Positions 46,431 to 58,284 of a stretch of DNA of 64,000 nt are shown here, one piece after another. How positions within the stretch are numbered: position 1 is the first letter of the stretch; every line of letters starts with the position of its first letter. A program made the position numbers and the translations under genes. The stretch lies in NCBI GenBank assembly GCA_009746045.1, contig RPFO01000312.1:4123832-4187831 (forward strand), written 5' to 3'. The notes beneath the pieces were generated by a model. The model did no database searches and was not told where the DNA came from. It worked only from the letters and a program-made list of their open reading frames with translations. The DNA comes from Mesostigma viride (lineage: Eukaryota; Streptophyta; Mesostigmatophyceae; Mesostigmatales; Mesostigmataceae).

Positions 46431-47360
46431 ATATATATTAAAAATATAATTACTTACAGCAGAGTGAAATCACTCAAACCAAAGCAAACGCCCAGCTATA
46501 AACCTATATACAGAGCCATGTCAAAGCTCTATACTGTCAAAGCTCTGATCAGAATACAGAGCCATGTCAAAGCTCTATACTACGATAAGACCAATGGAAA
46601 CGCCTAACGGGAGGAACCTAATAGCCCTGCTGCACCGCAAAATCAGCCCGCGTACGGCGGAGCATGATGTCAGCCATGGCCCGAGTCAGCGCCACCGACA
46701 AGCGCTGACGCCAATATGACGTCCAGGTCCGCGCCGACCATGGGGCCCGCTGGCCCTCCAGGTCCAGCCGGTCCTCCCGGAGCCGGCAACACTCCTTGAA
46801 GAAGGCGGAGGTCAGGGGCCCCATGGCCCCAAACTCCTCCAGGACAAAGGGCACCACACGATGGTGCCCGACGTCGCCGTAGGCCAGGAGCTTGGCCCGC
46901 TCCGCCCGGTCCGCCGTGTAACCTGCCGTGAGGGAGGCCCCAGCCACGTGGCTAACTAGCCAAGGGCCGCGCCACCGAAACGTCAATAAGCAGATGCCGG
47001 CCACCCCCCTCAAAGTCCAGCACCACGATGTCAGGCCGGTGGTTGGGGGAATAGAAGGCAGCGCCATCCGCATCCTCGGACCGGATGTTCGCGTGGGGGA
47101 AAACCGACCGAATCATGGCGAGCACCACCGTCAGGAGGACAGTGTGCAAATACAAATACCAATTCTGATTCTGTTGGCCCCCCATGCAGGCAAGGTAGTG
47201 AGTCCCCGTGGGATCCAGCGGCTGCCCACAGCTACCACAAGGCCGCCCGGCCGGAACAAGAGGCTGCGGGGCAAATAGCTGGTGCCGGAGCGCCACCGAG
47301 TAGTGGCTGGGAGCCAAGGCGAATGGGGGGGCCATGGGAAGAGCGACTAGGAATATATAT
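46423..47360 (-). mobile_element. 906-bp LINE family D fragment with 16-bp target duplication
   Basis: gactaggaatatatat is found at 46,423-46,438 and 47,345-47,360. The insert 46,439-47,344 is minus-oriented, with its 3' tail (taaaaatataattacttac) on the left. It carries the nuclease-type coding region described separately. It sits right at the end of the ORF1 pseudogene and was absent from the pre-insertion sequence. Confidence 0.82.
46618..47335 (-). pseudogene. Restriction-endonuclease-like (PD-D/ExK) C-terminal domain of a LINE polyprotein
   Basis: The first frame (from 47,335) has a zinc-knuckle C-G-S-C...H-Y-L-A-C (CGSCGQPLDPTGTHYLAC), then FPHANIRSEDADG and the nuclease core RPDIVVLDFEGGGRHLLIDV. 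The frame ends shortly after. The next part, SHVAGASLTAGYTADRAERA, VVPFVLEEFGAMG and FFKECCRLREDRLDLEGQRA, is in another frame, so at least one indel breaks it. Zn-knuckle followed by PD...D-V is typical of the end of REL-type non-LTR elements. The RT part is not included; this is a 5'-truncated copy. Confidence 0.75.
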
Positions 47361-47508
47361 ACCAGTAGTGTAGATTAGTAAGGCTTAGCCTAGCATGTGG
47401 CCCCCGCGCATGTGCGCCCATAATGGCCCCCATGGATGCTGCCTTCAGAATTTAGCCAAGCCATGCCTATAATGGGACCCCCATGGATGTTGCATTAAGA
47501 ATTTAGCT

Positions 47509-48567
47509 ATGCTATGCCTATGCAGTATTGTAGTGGATTATGTTATGCGCCAGGCACGTGCTCGCTTTGCTAGCATTGCAGGCCGTGCCCCTGGCCTAGC
47601 GATCACGAACGAGCTTGGGGAAGGGGGGCCGACTAACAAGCAGAATTTACTAGCTGACCTCATTTATGCCGACGACATCACGCTCATCGAGAAGCCGGAG
47701 TCTGCCCAACTTTGGCTGGACTGCCTGGCGCTCGAGGCTCGGGCGGTTGGTCTAGAAATCAGCCCCAAAACGGAGGCCCTGGCCCTCGGCATGGCAGGGC
47801 CCCCACCCACACTCCGCCTCTTAGACGATGCCGAGGTCAACTACCCTACTTCAGGCCGCTTCAAGCTGCTCGGCAGTTGGCTTCCTGACTGCGAGGACGA
47901 CATGACGACACGGATCGGCATGGCGTGGGCGCACCTCCATGACCACCGCCGCTGGTGGAGCAACCCCGCCCTACCCCGGATCGTCAAGCGTGACCTCTTC
48001 AAGGTCGTCATTCTGACGATCCTGACCTACGGCGCCGAGACGTGGACACTGATGCAGGAGCTGGAGCAACGACTCGACGGCGCCGTCACCAAGATGCTGC
48101 GCAAGGCCCTTAACATCCCCTTTGGTTTGCACATTAGTAATGAGGATTTGTACGCTGATTTGCCCTATGTTTCCCACATTATTAGGCACAGGCGCCTGGG
48201 CCTAGCCGGGCACCTGGCCCGCACAGATCAGGTAGATACATCAGATAGACTAGCTGGCACCAAGCCCGCCCAGCCTGGGCGATATGTCCTCACCTGGCGT
48301 GCCCCCGGCCGCGCGCGGCAGGGCCGCCACCCGTGGACTTTTCGTGATAGACTCGGCATGGACATGTGCTACACTAGACGTGACGGGCTCACCCCCGGGC
48401 AGCCTCCTGGTTTGTCTGTAATATGGAGGCAGATGGTGCGCAAGGATAGATGGCAAGTAGTGATGAAGGAGACCACCCCCAAGCCTGTGGGGGCTCCGCG
48501 TGTGACCAAGTATGGCATTCATAGCGATTCGGGCCGCGGTGCCCACACCCCTGTAACTAGGACCTAG
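47509..48567 (+). pseudogene. LINE family A reverse transcriptase, C-terminal part (open frame of 352 codons)
   Basis: The frame is uninterrupted. It begins inside the RT palm (IVVDYVMRQARARF), has the catalytic LIYADDITLI, then LDCLALEARAVGLEISPKTE, FKLLGSWLPDCEDDMTTRIG, TYGAETWTLMQELEQRLDGA, IRHRRLGLAGHLARTDQVD and a C-terminal RQMVRKDRWQVVMKETTPK. The front half of RT and any endonuclease are missing, so it cannot be active despite the long frame. It is followed by about 70 bp of 3' UTR, a hairpin and a tail. Near-identical 3' ends are at 4.7 and 26.8 kb, suggesting recent family activity. Confidence 0.88.
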
Positions 48568-48667
48568 ATAGCTTATACCATCCATTCCATCCCATGTTCC
48601 CCTCCCACTGAGGACTTATGCTCACGTGACGCAGTCACGTGTCTATTAATTAATTAATTAATTAATG
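48568..48667 (+). repeat. LINE A 3' UTR with terminal hairpin and TTAA tail
   Basis: cacgtgacgcagtcacgtg (8-bp arms, GCA loop) at about 48,623-48,641 is followed by tctattaattaattaattaa. The same end closes the copies at 4.7, 26.8 and, alone, 38.4 kb. Confidence 0.88.
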
Positions 48668-48960
48668 CCTATGCAGAGAGATGCTCTCTGTCGAGAAGCC
48701 ATGCCCTAGCTAGCCCTTGTATAGCCATGATGATCTTCCTCCCCCGTGCCAGGATCCCCTTCCGGCTGGATTGAACCTGAGACAGCATGGTGGTGCCGGT
48801 GCCCTTATTAAGGCACTTAGAGCAAGTGTTGCTTACATTCCACTCTTGCAGGAAGTAGCCTAGAATGTATTTAAAGCCATATGCCCCTTCTCAGGGATAT
48901 GTGCTACATATTCTCCCAACGGAGTTATGTTACAATTCAATTCAATTCAATTCATATCTA
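48664..48960 (+). repeat. R2 dispersed repeat (SINE-like or LINE 3' end), with AATTC tail
   Basis: Starts near gatgctctctgtcgagaagc, includes catgccctagctagcccttg, cacttagagcaagtgttgct and tgccccttctcagggatatg, and ends ctcccaacggagttatgtt plus (AATTC)n. Matches 59,558-59,832 and, inverted, 42,735-42,895. No open frame. Confidence 0.75.
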
Positions 48961-49748
48961 TTCTACCTCTTCTATCTAGATCGAGCGAGCCAGATCCTTG
49001 GGGTTGGGCCGAGCATGCTTCCCGCGCTAGCTTGCAAGCACGCGGCTTCCCCGCGTGGCGGGGGGCCATTGTCATATATATAACCTGAGCCTGCACTTGG
49101 CTTTGTCCATAATCTTTTTCCAAGTCGATCACGGAGAGACCTAGGCCCCCCCCACATCCTCTACTAGCTGCTCCTCGAGTGCGGACCTTGCGGCGTCTAG
49201 CTAGCATTGCTGGGCCCGTTCTACGTGCGTATCATATGAGGAGGTGCCTGCCCGGCTGAGCAGGTCGCAGCCCTGCGGGGGGGCCACGGTATGTCTCATG
49301 GTCACGGTCTTCAAAACTTTCATGCTACTGTACTGTGACCAACGTTCAGAACTTTTGCCACTGTACTGTGACAAACTCAACCTGTTTACATGGTACAATC
49401 ATGTACAACTGGCATGAGATGTAATTGGCCTTCATCATACAGCCGGCCTCTCTAGTGCTTAGGTAATTAGGGCTATCAAGCGATCATATGCACATAATAA
49501 TCCATGAGTCTTGGCCAGTATCCCCCTCGACCACGTACCGCGGCCCCAGCGACTCCAGAAGCCCCAGCCTAGGGGAATACAACAGCAGTAGTGTAGAATA
49601 GTTAGACAGTGGCCTTGTACATGCCCGCCTACTACAGGCACTATACCAGCTGAGGCCTAGCATTTTTAGTCATGTACATGTGTGCCTATGATGAGCCACC
49701 CTCCAGATGATGCCTAGCTTTATTTTATTAAGCAGTACGTGCCCATGC
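48961..49748. other. Repeat-rich intergenic, no gene seen
   Basis: 49,560-49,748 resembles 47,350-47,530 in parts (cagtagtgtagaatag) and continues into the left half of the R2 copy that the gypsy element split. Confidence 0.5.
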
Positions 49749-49753
49749 AGGGA

Positions 49754-52225
49754 TGTAACGACTAAAAATGATCATCAACATCATCCATAGTCCAATATGA
49801 AAGATCTTTTACCTGGGTTGCTTTCCTGAGTCGCAGAACTTCAAGTATCCGAGCAACGTTGAGATGGAGATTCCACAGCACGTGATTTAGGGAATCACAA
49901 CCCCTTGTAGACACAAAGACAAGCTCGTGTATAGACGACCTCTGTGGAACTGAAGGACGTCTATAGCCAAGGGGCTCTTATGGATGGACAACAAAGACAA
50001 GCTTTATTATACCATGGTGAATCAAAACCAACGTAGCAACAATGGCGACCCCACGTCCTTGATATCGACGTGCTTGTCGAACTTGCTCCAACCTTAGCCC
50101 CTAAATGGTCTTGCGGCCGATTTTCCGCCAAAAATCGAGTTCCAGCCGATGCATCGGCCCCTTCTCGGGCGACCAAATGCCGCGAAAACTATTGAGAATT
50201 AGGAAACGTTTAGCTGAGAAGATCGAAAGTTTATAAAATACTCTAAAGCATGGTATATGGGTTTGCATACTTCTGACAAAGTTATAGAGGTGTTCTGGCC
50301 GGTCAAAGTACAAGGGGTCAGGGTACTTTTTCACGTACAACGTGCATTCCGGAAAACGACGACCTGGCCATGGCGGCTTGCGCCCACGCATGGCATTTAC
50401 GTTTTCGTTCGAATTTTCTGACCAAACTTAGGATATTGATTTTATACGTCCTAAAGATCATACAGGCCAATTTCTGGTTCGCGGGAATGCCCTTTGATAG
50501 GTGTCGGCAGCGTTCTTGCTGGAAAAAACTGCGATCAGGCCGGACGATAGAAACGTTGACAGCAATACCTTTCCGGCGTATTTTAAAGGATATATCGGTT
50601 TCTTTATACTTTTTATGATACATAGTAGTCGTAAACGTGCAAGGGTGGCCAGAAATCGCCGAATCCAGCGACCATGCTGCACAACTTTGGTGTGCCGAAA
50701 TGCGCCATTTTGCGGCCACCGCCTGGGCCAAGGTAACGCCATCCATGCCTGGTAAAGCTTAAGCATCGTTTTCTTATCGATGTTTGACGTTTATATATAC
50801 GTTCTAGCTTGTGTAGCACATTCTTTTTGCATTATTCATGCTCTTTCTTGACCCTGGCCTGGCCCCTTTCTAAAACACCCTTCTTAGATGCTTCCCTCAG
50901 TCAGTTGACCTGCCACAGGGTGATGGTGATAAGTTTTAGAGGCTGTATGGGTTTGAATACCTCCATATATGTTTGTTATACATTTCCCATACACATATTG
51001 CATGAGTGTGAGGCAGTTGGCTGGTCGCTGTGGCATCATCAAGCACGTAACTGGTGAGTAAAAGCTTCCCATTGACAGCATGTGCCACCAGGTGTGCTGG
51101 CCATCACCTGGCAAGCTATAGCAGCTTAGGCCTAGTTTATCCTTGCTAGGGCAGGCTGAAATAGGCTCAACATCACTAGTTTGTTGGTGGCTGCCTCCTA
51201 GAATGCATGCCTTGCGTAGGGTATCCGTACCACGTTACCTACGTGCATGGACAAGGTAGCACCTGCACATAGGTGCCATGTAAGGGCAGTGTGATGATGC
51301 AGTTATGTTTCCCCATCATTGTGGAAGGGAAATGTATTGTTTGGCATGGTTGGTGGCCATATTAGTAGGTAGTATGCCCACCCCTACCCCCTTGGTTGCT
51401 TTTTACCAACGGTACCCCTATGGGCTGTACTGGGTGTAACTGCTGGTATACCCACCCAAATGATGACCCCAATGGCTCAAACTGTTCAGCAACTAAACGT
51501 TTATCATCCCTGAAGTGGTAGGTGCCTAGGTCTTATAACATAATTCAAAATGCACATTCTACCAAAAATGAAAACGCGCGTCTTGACCCCCCTGACTTTG
51601 ACGGCAGTTATACATGGCCTACCCTGCATATATGTGAGGTTGTGATATACCAACCCGAAGGGCAACTCATGGACATGCTTGGCCCCCAAGGACAGCCATT
51701 GGATATGGGTAGGTTGGATGGCATCTGGTTTGCAAAATTGTGAAGATCCAGCCGATTTATCGGCAGGATCTCAGACCATTTAGGGGTTAGCCTGAAGAGA
51801 ACCAATCAGAACCATGGGATTCTATACAAGATCTTCGTATCCATCCTAGTCACACAGAACAGAACAACACCACACACAGCCTGGCAGAATCTTTCCATGA
51901 GATCCTAAATCTGTCGTAAGCACTGAAGTCCCAAAGGAGCATTTAAGACTCAATAGTACCAACTAACAAACTACAACCCCACGTGGATCAGGCCACGACC
52001 AATGAGGGCTCCTATCAGTAGTATCAGCCAACAAACTACAACCCTACGTGGATCAGGCCACGACCAATGAGGGTTCCTATCAGTTGGTTGACAAAGTATC
52101 AGCTCCAAGTACCGTCGTCTTAGAAACCTCATAACTTTCTCAATACTGATCCAAAAGTCCTCAAATAAAAGCCAAACATTCACAAAACAAAGGATGTAAC
52201 AACAAAGTCATTTTTGCTTGTTACA
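49754..52225 (-). repeat. Left LTR (3' LTR in element sense), split by a DNA transposon
   Basis: 779 bp of LTR sequence once the insertion 50,098-51,786 and its TTAG duplication are removed. It differs from the right LTR at only a few positions (for example catccatag versus catccacag, and one T in a T-run near the end). It contains a ~65-bp tandem duplication at 51,963-52,090 (aacaaactacaacccacgtg-like units). Confidence 0.92.
50098..51786. mobile_element. 1,689-bp DNA transposon with 14-bp terminal inverted repeats
   Basis: Ends are CCCCTAAATGGTCT and its exact reverse complement. TTAG is present at both flanks (50,094-50,097 and 51,787-51,790) but once in the other LTR, giving a 4-bp (or 3-bp TTA) duplication. 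No transposase can be recognised; a 142-codon minus frame at 50,318-50,746 matches nothing I know. Probably non-autonomous. CCC ends and a TTAR-type site are compatible with piggyBac-like or PIF/Harbinger-like mobilisation; I cannot choose. Confidence 0.85.
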
Positions 52226-52242
52226 TATCTCCCCCTCAAAAC
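52226..52242 (-). other. Polypurine tract of gypsy element
   Basis: Minus strand GAGGGGGAGATA directly before the 3' LTR: the plus-strand DNA priming site. Confidence 0.8.
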
Positions 52243-52584
52243 TGGACCTCCCAGGTCCAATAGCCAACTCTTGAAGGCAGAGGAACATTGAACAGAAATC
52301 CACCATCTCTTGGGAAAAGCAGATGGGTTTTTACATCCCTGGAAACAGGGCCTCCTATCTCATAAACATCTAGTCACAGGTTTCTACAGCAGACAAGTCA
52401 CTACCTTATCTACTATAAATCCAGATAAACACATCTCATAATACAAGGTCTTCCATTCAGCATCCTGGAACCTGGAACTCTGGACTGGAACATCAGAACT
52501 GGACTGGAGCCCCCCCATCATCCATCCTGGAATCCCCCCCTCACACCACAATCCAAAGCCCCCTTTCCTTCTCAGCCCTGTTCC

Positions 52585-53398
52585 TCACAGGCTATACCAA
52601 TCCCCATTCAGGCCATCCTTGCCCTTGAGTCCACCCATGGGAAACTGCTCCACCATGTGGGCCAACTCTGGCCAGTCCCTGCTGACCTGCAACACCACGC
52701 AAGTCTCAGCAGCTCCTGCCACCATCTGGGCAGCATAGCGAAGGCATGCCCCTGGATAGGAGAAGAGCACCACAGACTGACTCTCAGGGTCCATCACCCA
52801 AGTAGAGGACGTCTTGTGCCTGCTCACCCATGATCTGTACGCCCACCAGAACTGCAGAAAGGTCTTGACCACCGACCACTTAGCACCTATCAGAGGCACC
52901 AGCACCCTTAGTGGCGTCTGACGGATCTTAAGTTCCACAGTGTACTTGGGCAACCCTGGATGGCAAAAGAGGTTAGAAGTCTCCAAAGGAAAACACCTTC
53001 TGGCAGAGCTGGAGGAAGAAGGAACCAAATCAAAGGCACCCTTCTGAACTGAAAACTCCAACAGCTCCATGTAGGAAGCCTCTCCCATACTCACTGGCTG
53101 CAACTGAGTAAATGCCTCCTTCAAGGCCTCAGGTAAGGCTGCCAGCATGACCGGCCCCTCAGCAGGCCTCATGTCAATCTCAGGTCCTGGTGACAATGCA
53201 TACATCCTACGCAGCAGATGAGCCACAAAAAGGGGAGCCACTCTCATACAGGCTTGTGTGCAGCTGAGATAGGACCTCCTCCACATAGCCTTCAGAGCTC
53301 ACCTCCCCCTCCTCTCTGTTGAGTGCAGCCAACGCCTTGGCCAAAGTCTCATAGTGGTCACAGGGGCCCGTGCAGTTCCTATGATCCACATAGGCCAC
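52585..53398 (-). pseudogene. Gypsy-internal coding region of unknown function, two overlapping frames
   Basis: From 53,398 one frame reads DHRNCTGPCDHYETLAKALA and SSEGYVEEVLSQLHTSLYES. Near 53,210-53,280 another frame takes over for 230 residues: VAHLLRRMYALSPGPEID, EALKEAFTQLQPVS, LPKYTVELKIRQTPLRVLV and SWVSRHKTSSTWVMDPES. One frameshift joins them. It lies where integrase or an extra 3' ORF would be in a gypsy element, but I see no HHCC or DDE motif. Its long preserved frame, against the ruin around it, is notable. Confidence 0.5.
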
Positions 53399-54126
53399 TC
53401 AGCAGCACCAAGGTAGAAACCTCCAGGTATATACTATTGGTCTGGTACACGAAGACGTGCATGCAGAACATGACCCACGTGTCTTAATCATACCAGGAAT
53501 CAAGCCCTAGGTGAACCACTCCATATGTCGAGGGTACAACACAGAAGTCACTCTCCATGTGCCATCCAAGCTCAGATCCCCTCAACCATCCTCAGAAACT
53601 GGTCACCAAAATCTGGATGTCATCTCAGCTTAGTCCAACCAAACTCCCACCAGAGTCCATCCCACTCAACTCAGATCCCCGTCGGATTCAATGAGTCCAC
53701 ATGAATCCAAGAAGGAGTAAACAGGATCAAGGCACCTAAGCCAAACAAGGCGAGGCCACTCCATGTTCTGGGACACCACCCTCCCTCAGCTAGAGTCCAC
53801 GGGTGAAAGACAAGCCTGACATTCCCAGGGATAACGGGTCATCCACAGGGATCCATGCCACGAAATACTGACAACTCTCACTGCTTGATCAGGGCAGGAA
53901 GCAGAGTGTCATGTAGCAAGGCTAACCCTCTATACAGCGAACCCCACAAAACTAACTGGGCTGCCAGGGTCCAAGGCTCATCAAAGCTAGTCACCACAGC
54001 ACACCCAAAGATTCCAGCCCTTCTCAAGGGAAGAGGTAGTCAGGGACAGATGCTGTATCACCACAACAGAGTGGCAGGTAACCGAGCCATAATAAATCCC
54101 CAATCCATCCCAACTGGGGACCTCCC

Positions 54127-54450
54127 TCAGATCACCAACAGGTCATAGCAGGCTGGGTGGATTCCAAGAATGCTCAATCCTAACACAGGGGCTGGCGTGA
54201 GCTTCTGCTGCAGCAAGTCCAAGGCCTGCTGACACCCGTCAGTCCACGCAAACTGGAACGAGGAAACGTCAACAGCGCCCCAGGTGGAAGTGCAGTCACC
54301 AAGAGGCAGGAGCAATCCAGCAGGAAGACGTCGCCAACAGGGTCGCCTCAGGAAGATCAAGGGTATCTCAGAAGTACACCCATGATGAAGAGAGGCCGTG
54401 GACAGGGTTGTCACCAGTGGGTACCCGCCAGCAGGTTGGGGAGGTGCCAC
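54127..54450 (-). pseudogene. Gypsy pol remnant (RT/RNase H linker)
   Basis: SSFQFAWTDGCQQALDLLQQ then KLTPAPVLGL matches the F-x-W-T-x-x-x-Q-x-A-F-x-x-L-K...L-T-x-A-P-V-L pattern of Ty3/gypsy pol. Upstream and downstream pol motifs (YxDD, RNase H, integrase) are not readable. Confidence 0.7.
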
Positions 54451-56049
54451 AAAGCACAGCCAAAATAGCCCACCGATGGCCAGCGAAACCAGGATACCAC
54501 ATAGTCAGGGATCTATGAGGTGAGCCCGACAGGATGAACTGAAATCCCAGGGTGAATCCACGCTATGATCCTCACAGATCTCCTCCCCACCAGAACAAAA
54601 TTCCCCCCCTCCAGTCGCACCAAAGGAGTGAGAGTGAGGTAAAGCCACATCTCCTTAGTAGCTAGTACACTCAAACCCATAGCCAGTGGCCTATGATAAT
54701 CACAAGGCACACTATTTCTCCATAAGATGCCTGGGAAAACTATCCACAGCCTTGAGAGGGATAGCAGAAGATCAGTAATGCCTCACCAGCATTATGAACG
54801 GTATGCCCCAACTTGTAAATCGTAGCACACGCTACCCCCATGCAAGGGCTAGGTGCAGCCCAATCCCCTGCACGCCCTGCTCCCCACACAAATCCCCCTC
54901 AGCATAACTGGTAAACTGGAGACTACCAGCATGCCTAATAATTCCACCCCTCTGCGTAGAATAAGCTGTAATAATCCTGGTATCAGCTTCCCAAGATTGA
55001 CAGCATGACCTAGCAGGAACAAACGCCATGGGATACGCATGAAGACAGAGGCCCAGCCAACCAGAGAAGGGTGGGGGAGGCAAGTCTCTCAGCCCACTAA
55101 ACCACTGGTGGCCTGCAGGGTCGCTCTATTAAGACGTCCTATGCACCTCATGACTAAAGATGGGGTGGGAACTACAGCATCCAAGACAGAGTTGCATACA
55201 AGGCAGCTTGAGAGCAGACTGAAAGCAATCACCAATCAGCCAACTGATGTGCCCAAGCTTGGCAGGGCCCCAGCAACAAAAATCACTCCCCGCATCCATC
55301 CAGGTGGCACTACCATGCAAGGTAATGTGGGCATTAGGATCGAAGGAGCCCAAGACAAGGTTGCACAAGTAGGGCAGCGTAAGGGTATGCTGGATGAGGC
55401 CATCAGTCATCAAACAGATACACCCTCAGCTTGGCAGGGCCCTAGCAAGTAGACTGAACCATGTCCCCCTAGTCAAAGCATGGAAAGTAGTATCCATGTC
55501 CGTGGACCACGTAGACTGCCAAATGGTATTAATGTCAGTGTACCACGGATACTGATGCACATGAGGCAGGTTGTAAGGGTGGTAGAGGGCTGAATGGGTC
55601 CCCCAACTAACCCACACCTCTAAGCCATGTGAGCCCCCGCCCAGCACCAAGTAGTCCAACTCCTCAATTAAGAGTCAACGGAGTGGGCATCATTGTCATC
55701 ACTGTCATGCCAAAGATTCCATCCTGCCCCACAGTTGTAGCTCCGTTGATCCCGCCCATCATCCAACCAACAAGGACATCCTACCCACGCAAACATGATG
55801 CCAGACCCCCCGTGCAAGCAGTCCCATTCATACAACCATCATGCTGTGCAAGCAATCAGCTCAAGGGCGGATGGTGTACTATCAAGACAACAAGCCATCC
55901 TGGCACCATGCAAGCAAGAATAAGTCCATAGCAGGGCAAAGCAAGGGTAGGAGGTTACTCATCTGCACAAGGCTGGCTTGATGTCCACCAGCAGGCAGGA
56001 CCCAGCACTGCGTCAGGAGCAGGCACCAGCATTACAGATACTCGTCACT

Positions 56050-56225
56050 TGGGCGTCCCCAAGTCACCAGAGTCGCCAGCGGCCACCATGCAGTGCTTGC
56101 AGTCGCCACCACGAGTGCTCTCAGGCCCCACCATGAGTGCTGGTAGTCGCCACCAGGAGTGCTGGCGCTCGTCACCATGAGTGCTTGCAGTTGCCACCAA
56201 CAGCACTAGTCCACTACCAGGGTAC
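56050..56225 (-). repeat. ~30-bp degenerate tandem repeat inside gypsy interior
   Basis: gccaccatgagtgctngcag-type units, five or six copies. Confidence 0.65.
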
Positions 56226-57169
56226 TCTCCAACGTAGCCTCCATGCACCATGCCCGCCATAGACATGTTTCCAATCCCCCACTGGCCTCAAGCCCCCAAG
56301 AGGCTACTGCCACCACGCCCAATCAGCGTTGGACCACCCCCACATGTGGGTATCCAACACAGCTGTTGCCTGACTGTACAACCAAGACTAGCTGCTTGCG
56401 CCGATCACGCTATGGGGAAGTGACTAAGCTGCTTTATGGAGGCCTGGGACGGACACCAATGAGCCTGGCTCCAGAAGCTGCTTGGAAGAAGGACCACATG
56501 CTGTCAACTGCCCGGACTAAACGTCAATCAGGCTGCAGGAAGGAGCCAGCACTCTTCACTATGGCACTCAGAAAACTGCCTAGTAGGCAAGCCACAGACT
56601 GCCAACCTATTAAGATAGCAGACTCGAACAGGGCTACTACCAAGTGCCAGGTAGCCAGAACTCCTAAGCCGGAGGAACACAAGGGCCTGAGGTTGTCCAA
56701 CAGCCAGCAGAATTGCCCAAAAATCGAAAAAATGGGCCTAAAAACGCCTTGACCAGTGTCAAAAATTCTGATCTGAGAACTATATCAGATATATTCACAG
56801 ATAAGAACTATGACAGCAGCCCTGGTGTCCATACTTGCTGTCCTAGTGCACCTCCTAGGCCCAACAGGGACCATCTGCCAACAAGCAGTGGTAACCATCC
56901 TGTCCTGGGAGAAGTAAATGCGTGGTCACAATGGTCTGGCGCAGGTAAGGGCCCCAACTGGCAAGTGACCCACACCCCACTTGTAAAGGGACATTGTCAA
57001 GCAAGTGGTCCACCCCCTCTGGGAACATGTGTCAAAGGACACCGTCTAGCAAGTGGGCAACCCATGCAAGAGACACCTGGCAACTCATGGGTGCACGTGT
57101 GATACCCTCTAGGGGACAACCCACTGCAGGTATCCCGATGTCCCCTGATGTGGTGGCATCTACCATGCC

Positions 57170-57495
57170 ATACGCCTCCATGATAGCATCTGGCACCCTT
57201 TTGGCAGACCTGGGATATCCACTCCCCCGCAGAAATTTTCTCAGGGTAACTAGACACAGCTGTCCCAGTATGATAGTGGAAACCCCGTAAATGCTGTTGT
57301 TCTGCCCTGGCATGTGTGATGCCGTCTGGAAATTACATTGCAGACATCCAGGATGTCCACTCCCCCGCAAAAAATTGCTCAGGGTAACCAGACGTAGCTG
57401 CCACCAATCTGGACAACTCCTAGGGAGCTCGCCCTACCCATAGTACCATGATGCTAGTGGGAACAACACAAATGCCGTTGTTCTCCTCCCCACCA
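57170..57495 (+). repeat. Two-copy ~150-bp duplication inside gypsy interior
   Basis: cactcccccgcagaaatttt...ctcagggtaactagacac...gctgttgttct and a diverged second copy beginning near 57,356. Confidence 0.6.
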
Positions 57496-58284
57496 AAACC
57501 AAACCACCATACACGTGGGAGGAACCAAAGCTCAACCTAGAACGCCTCCACTGTCATGATGCTCAACAAGAAAAGGAAGAGTTTCCCCCACAACTGAAAC
57601 AAATGTTTGGCGACGCGTGAATTAAGGACGTGCCACAGTCCTTAAACAGCAAGGGTAGGCTGCCCATGCACCGAAGAAAAGGATCCTGAAAGATTGTCAA
57701 GTGAGTGCAAAAGGAACCTTGCGTAAAAAGGCAGCCATGAATCCCTACTGTCCGCTCATCCGGAGCCACCCTCAAAAGACACGAGGTGTAACCTGAGCCA
57801 CACCGTAAAAATGTCGTCAAAGAAAAGCAGCACCGGGAAAAAAAACAACCTTAGACGGCGACGTCGTCAGGCGGTCGCGGTGGTGGTCGTGCGTGCAGCC
57901 GCAACCCGGAAACCGGGTGATAGGTGCCGTCGGCAGCAACATTGCGTCGGCTCAGCCATAACCCGTAGCGCCATGTCAGCCTGGCCGAAAACAGAGCCTG
58001 CAGGGAAAAAAGACAGCTCCTAGCAGGATTCTGGAGCCGGACCTGCTGAGCTACTGGCCCAACACTCCGCATGCCCTGCTCGAAACGTAGCAACACTTGC
58101 GTAATGCCGATATATAAAGATGTTTGGAGCTAGGCAGAGACTGCGGCGTCAGCAGCCACGACAGACAGGGCGGTGGTCGGACTTCAGCACGATGCGGCCA
58201 GCCAGCCGAAAGCCCGTAAGTAAGGACGCTTGTCAATGAAATATTGCACGAATTTAAAGAAAGGGACGGTGACTTAGTGGTGCG

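Noticed and set aside
50318-50746. 142-codon minus frame as a transposase
   Set aside because: No DDE or DNA-binding motif and too short; kept only as a remark.
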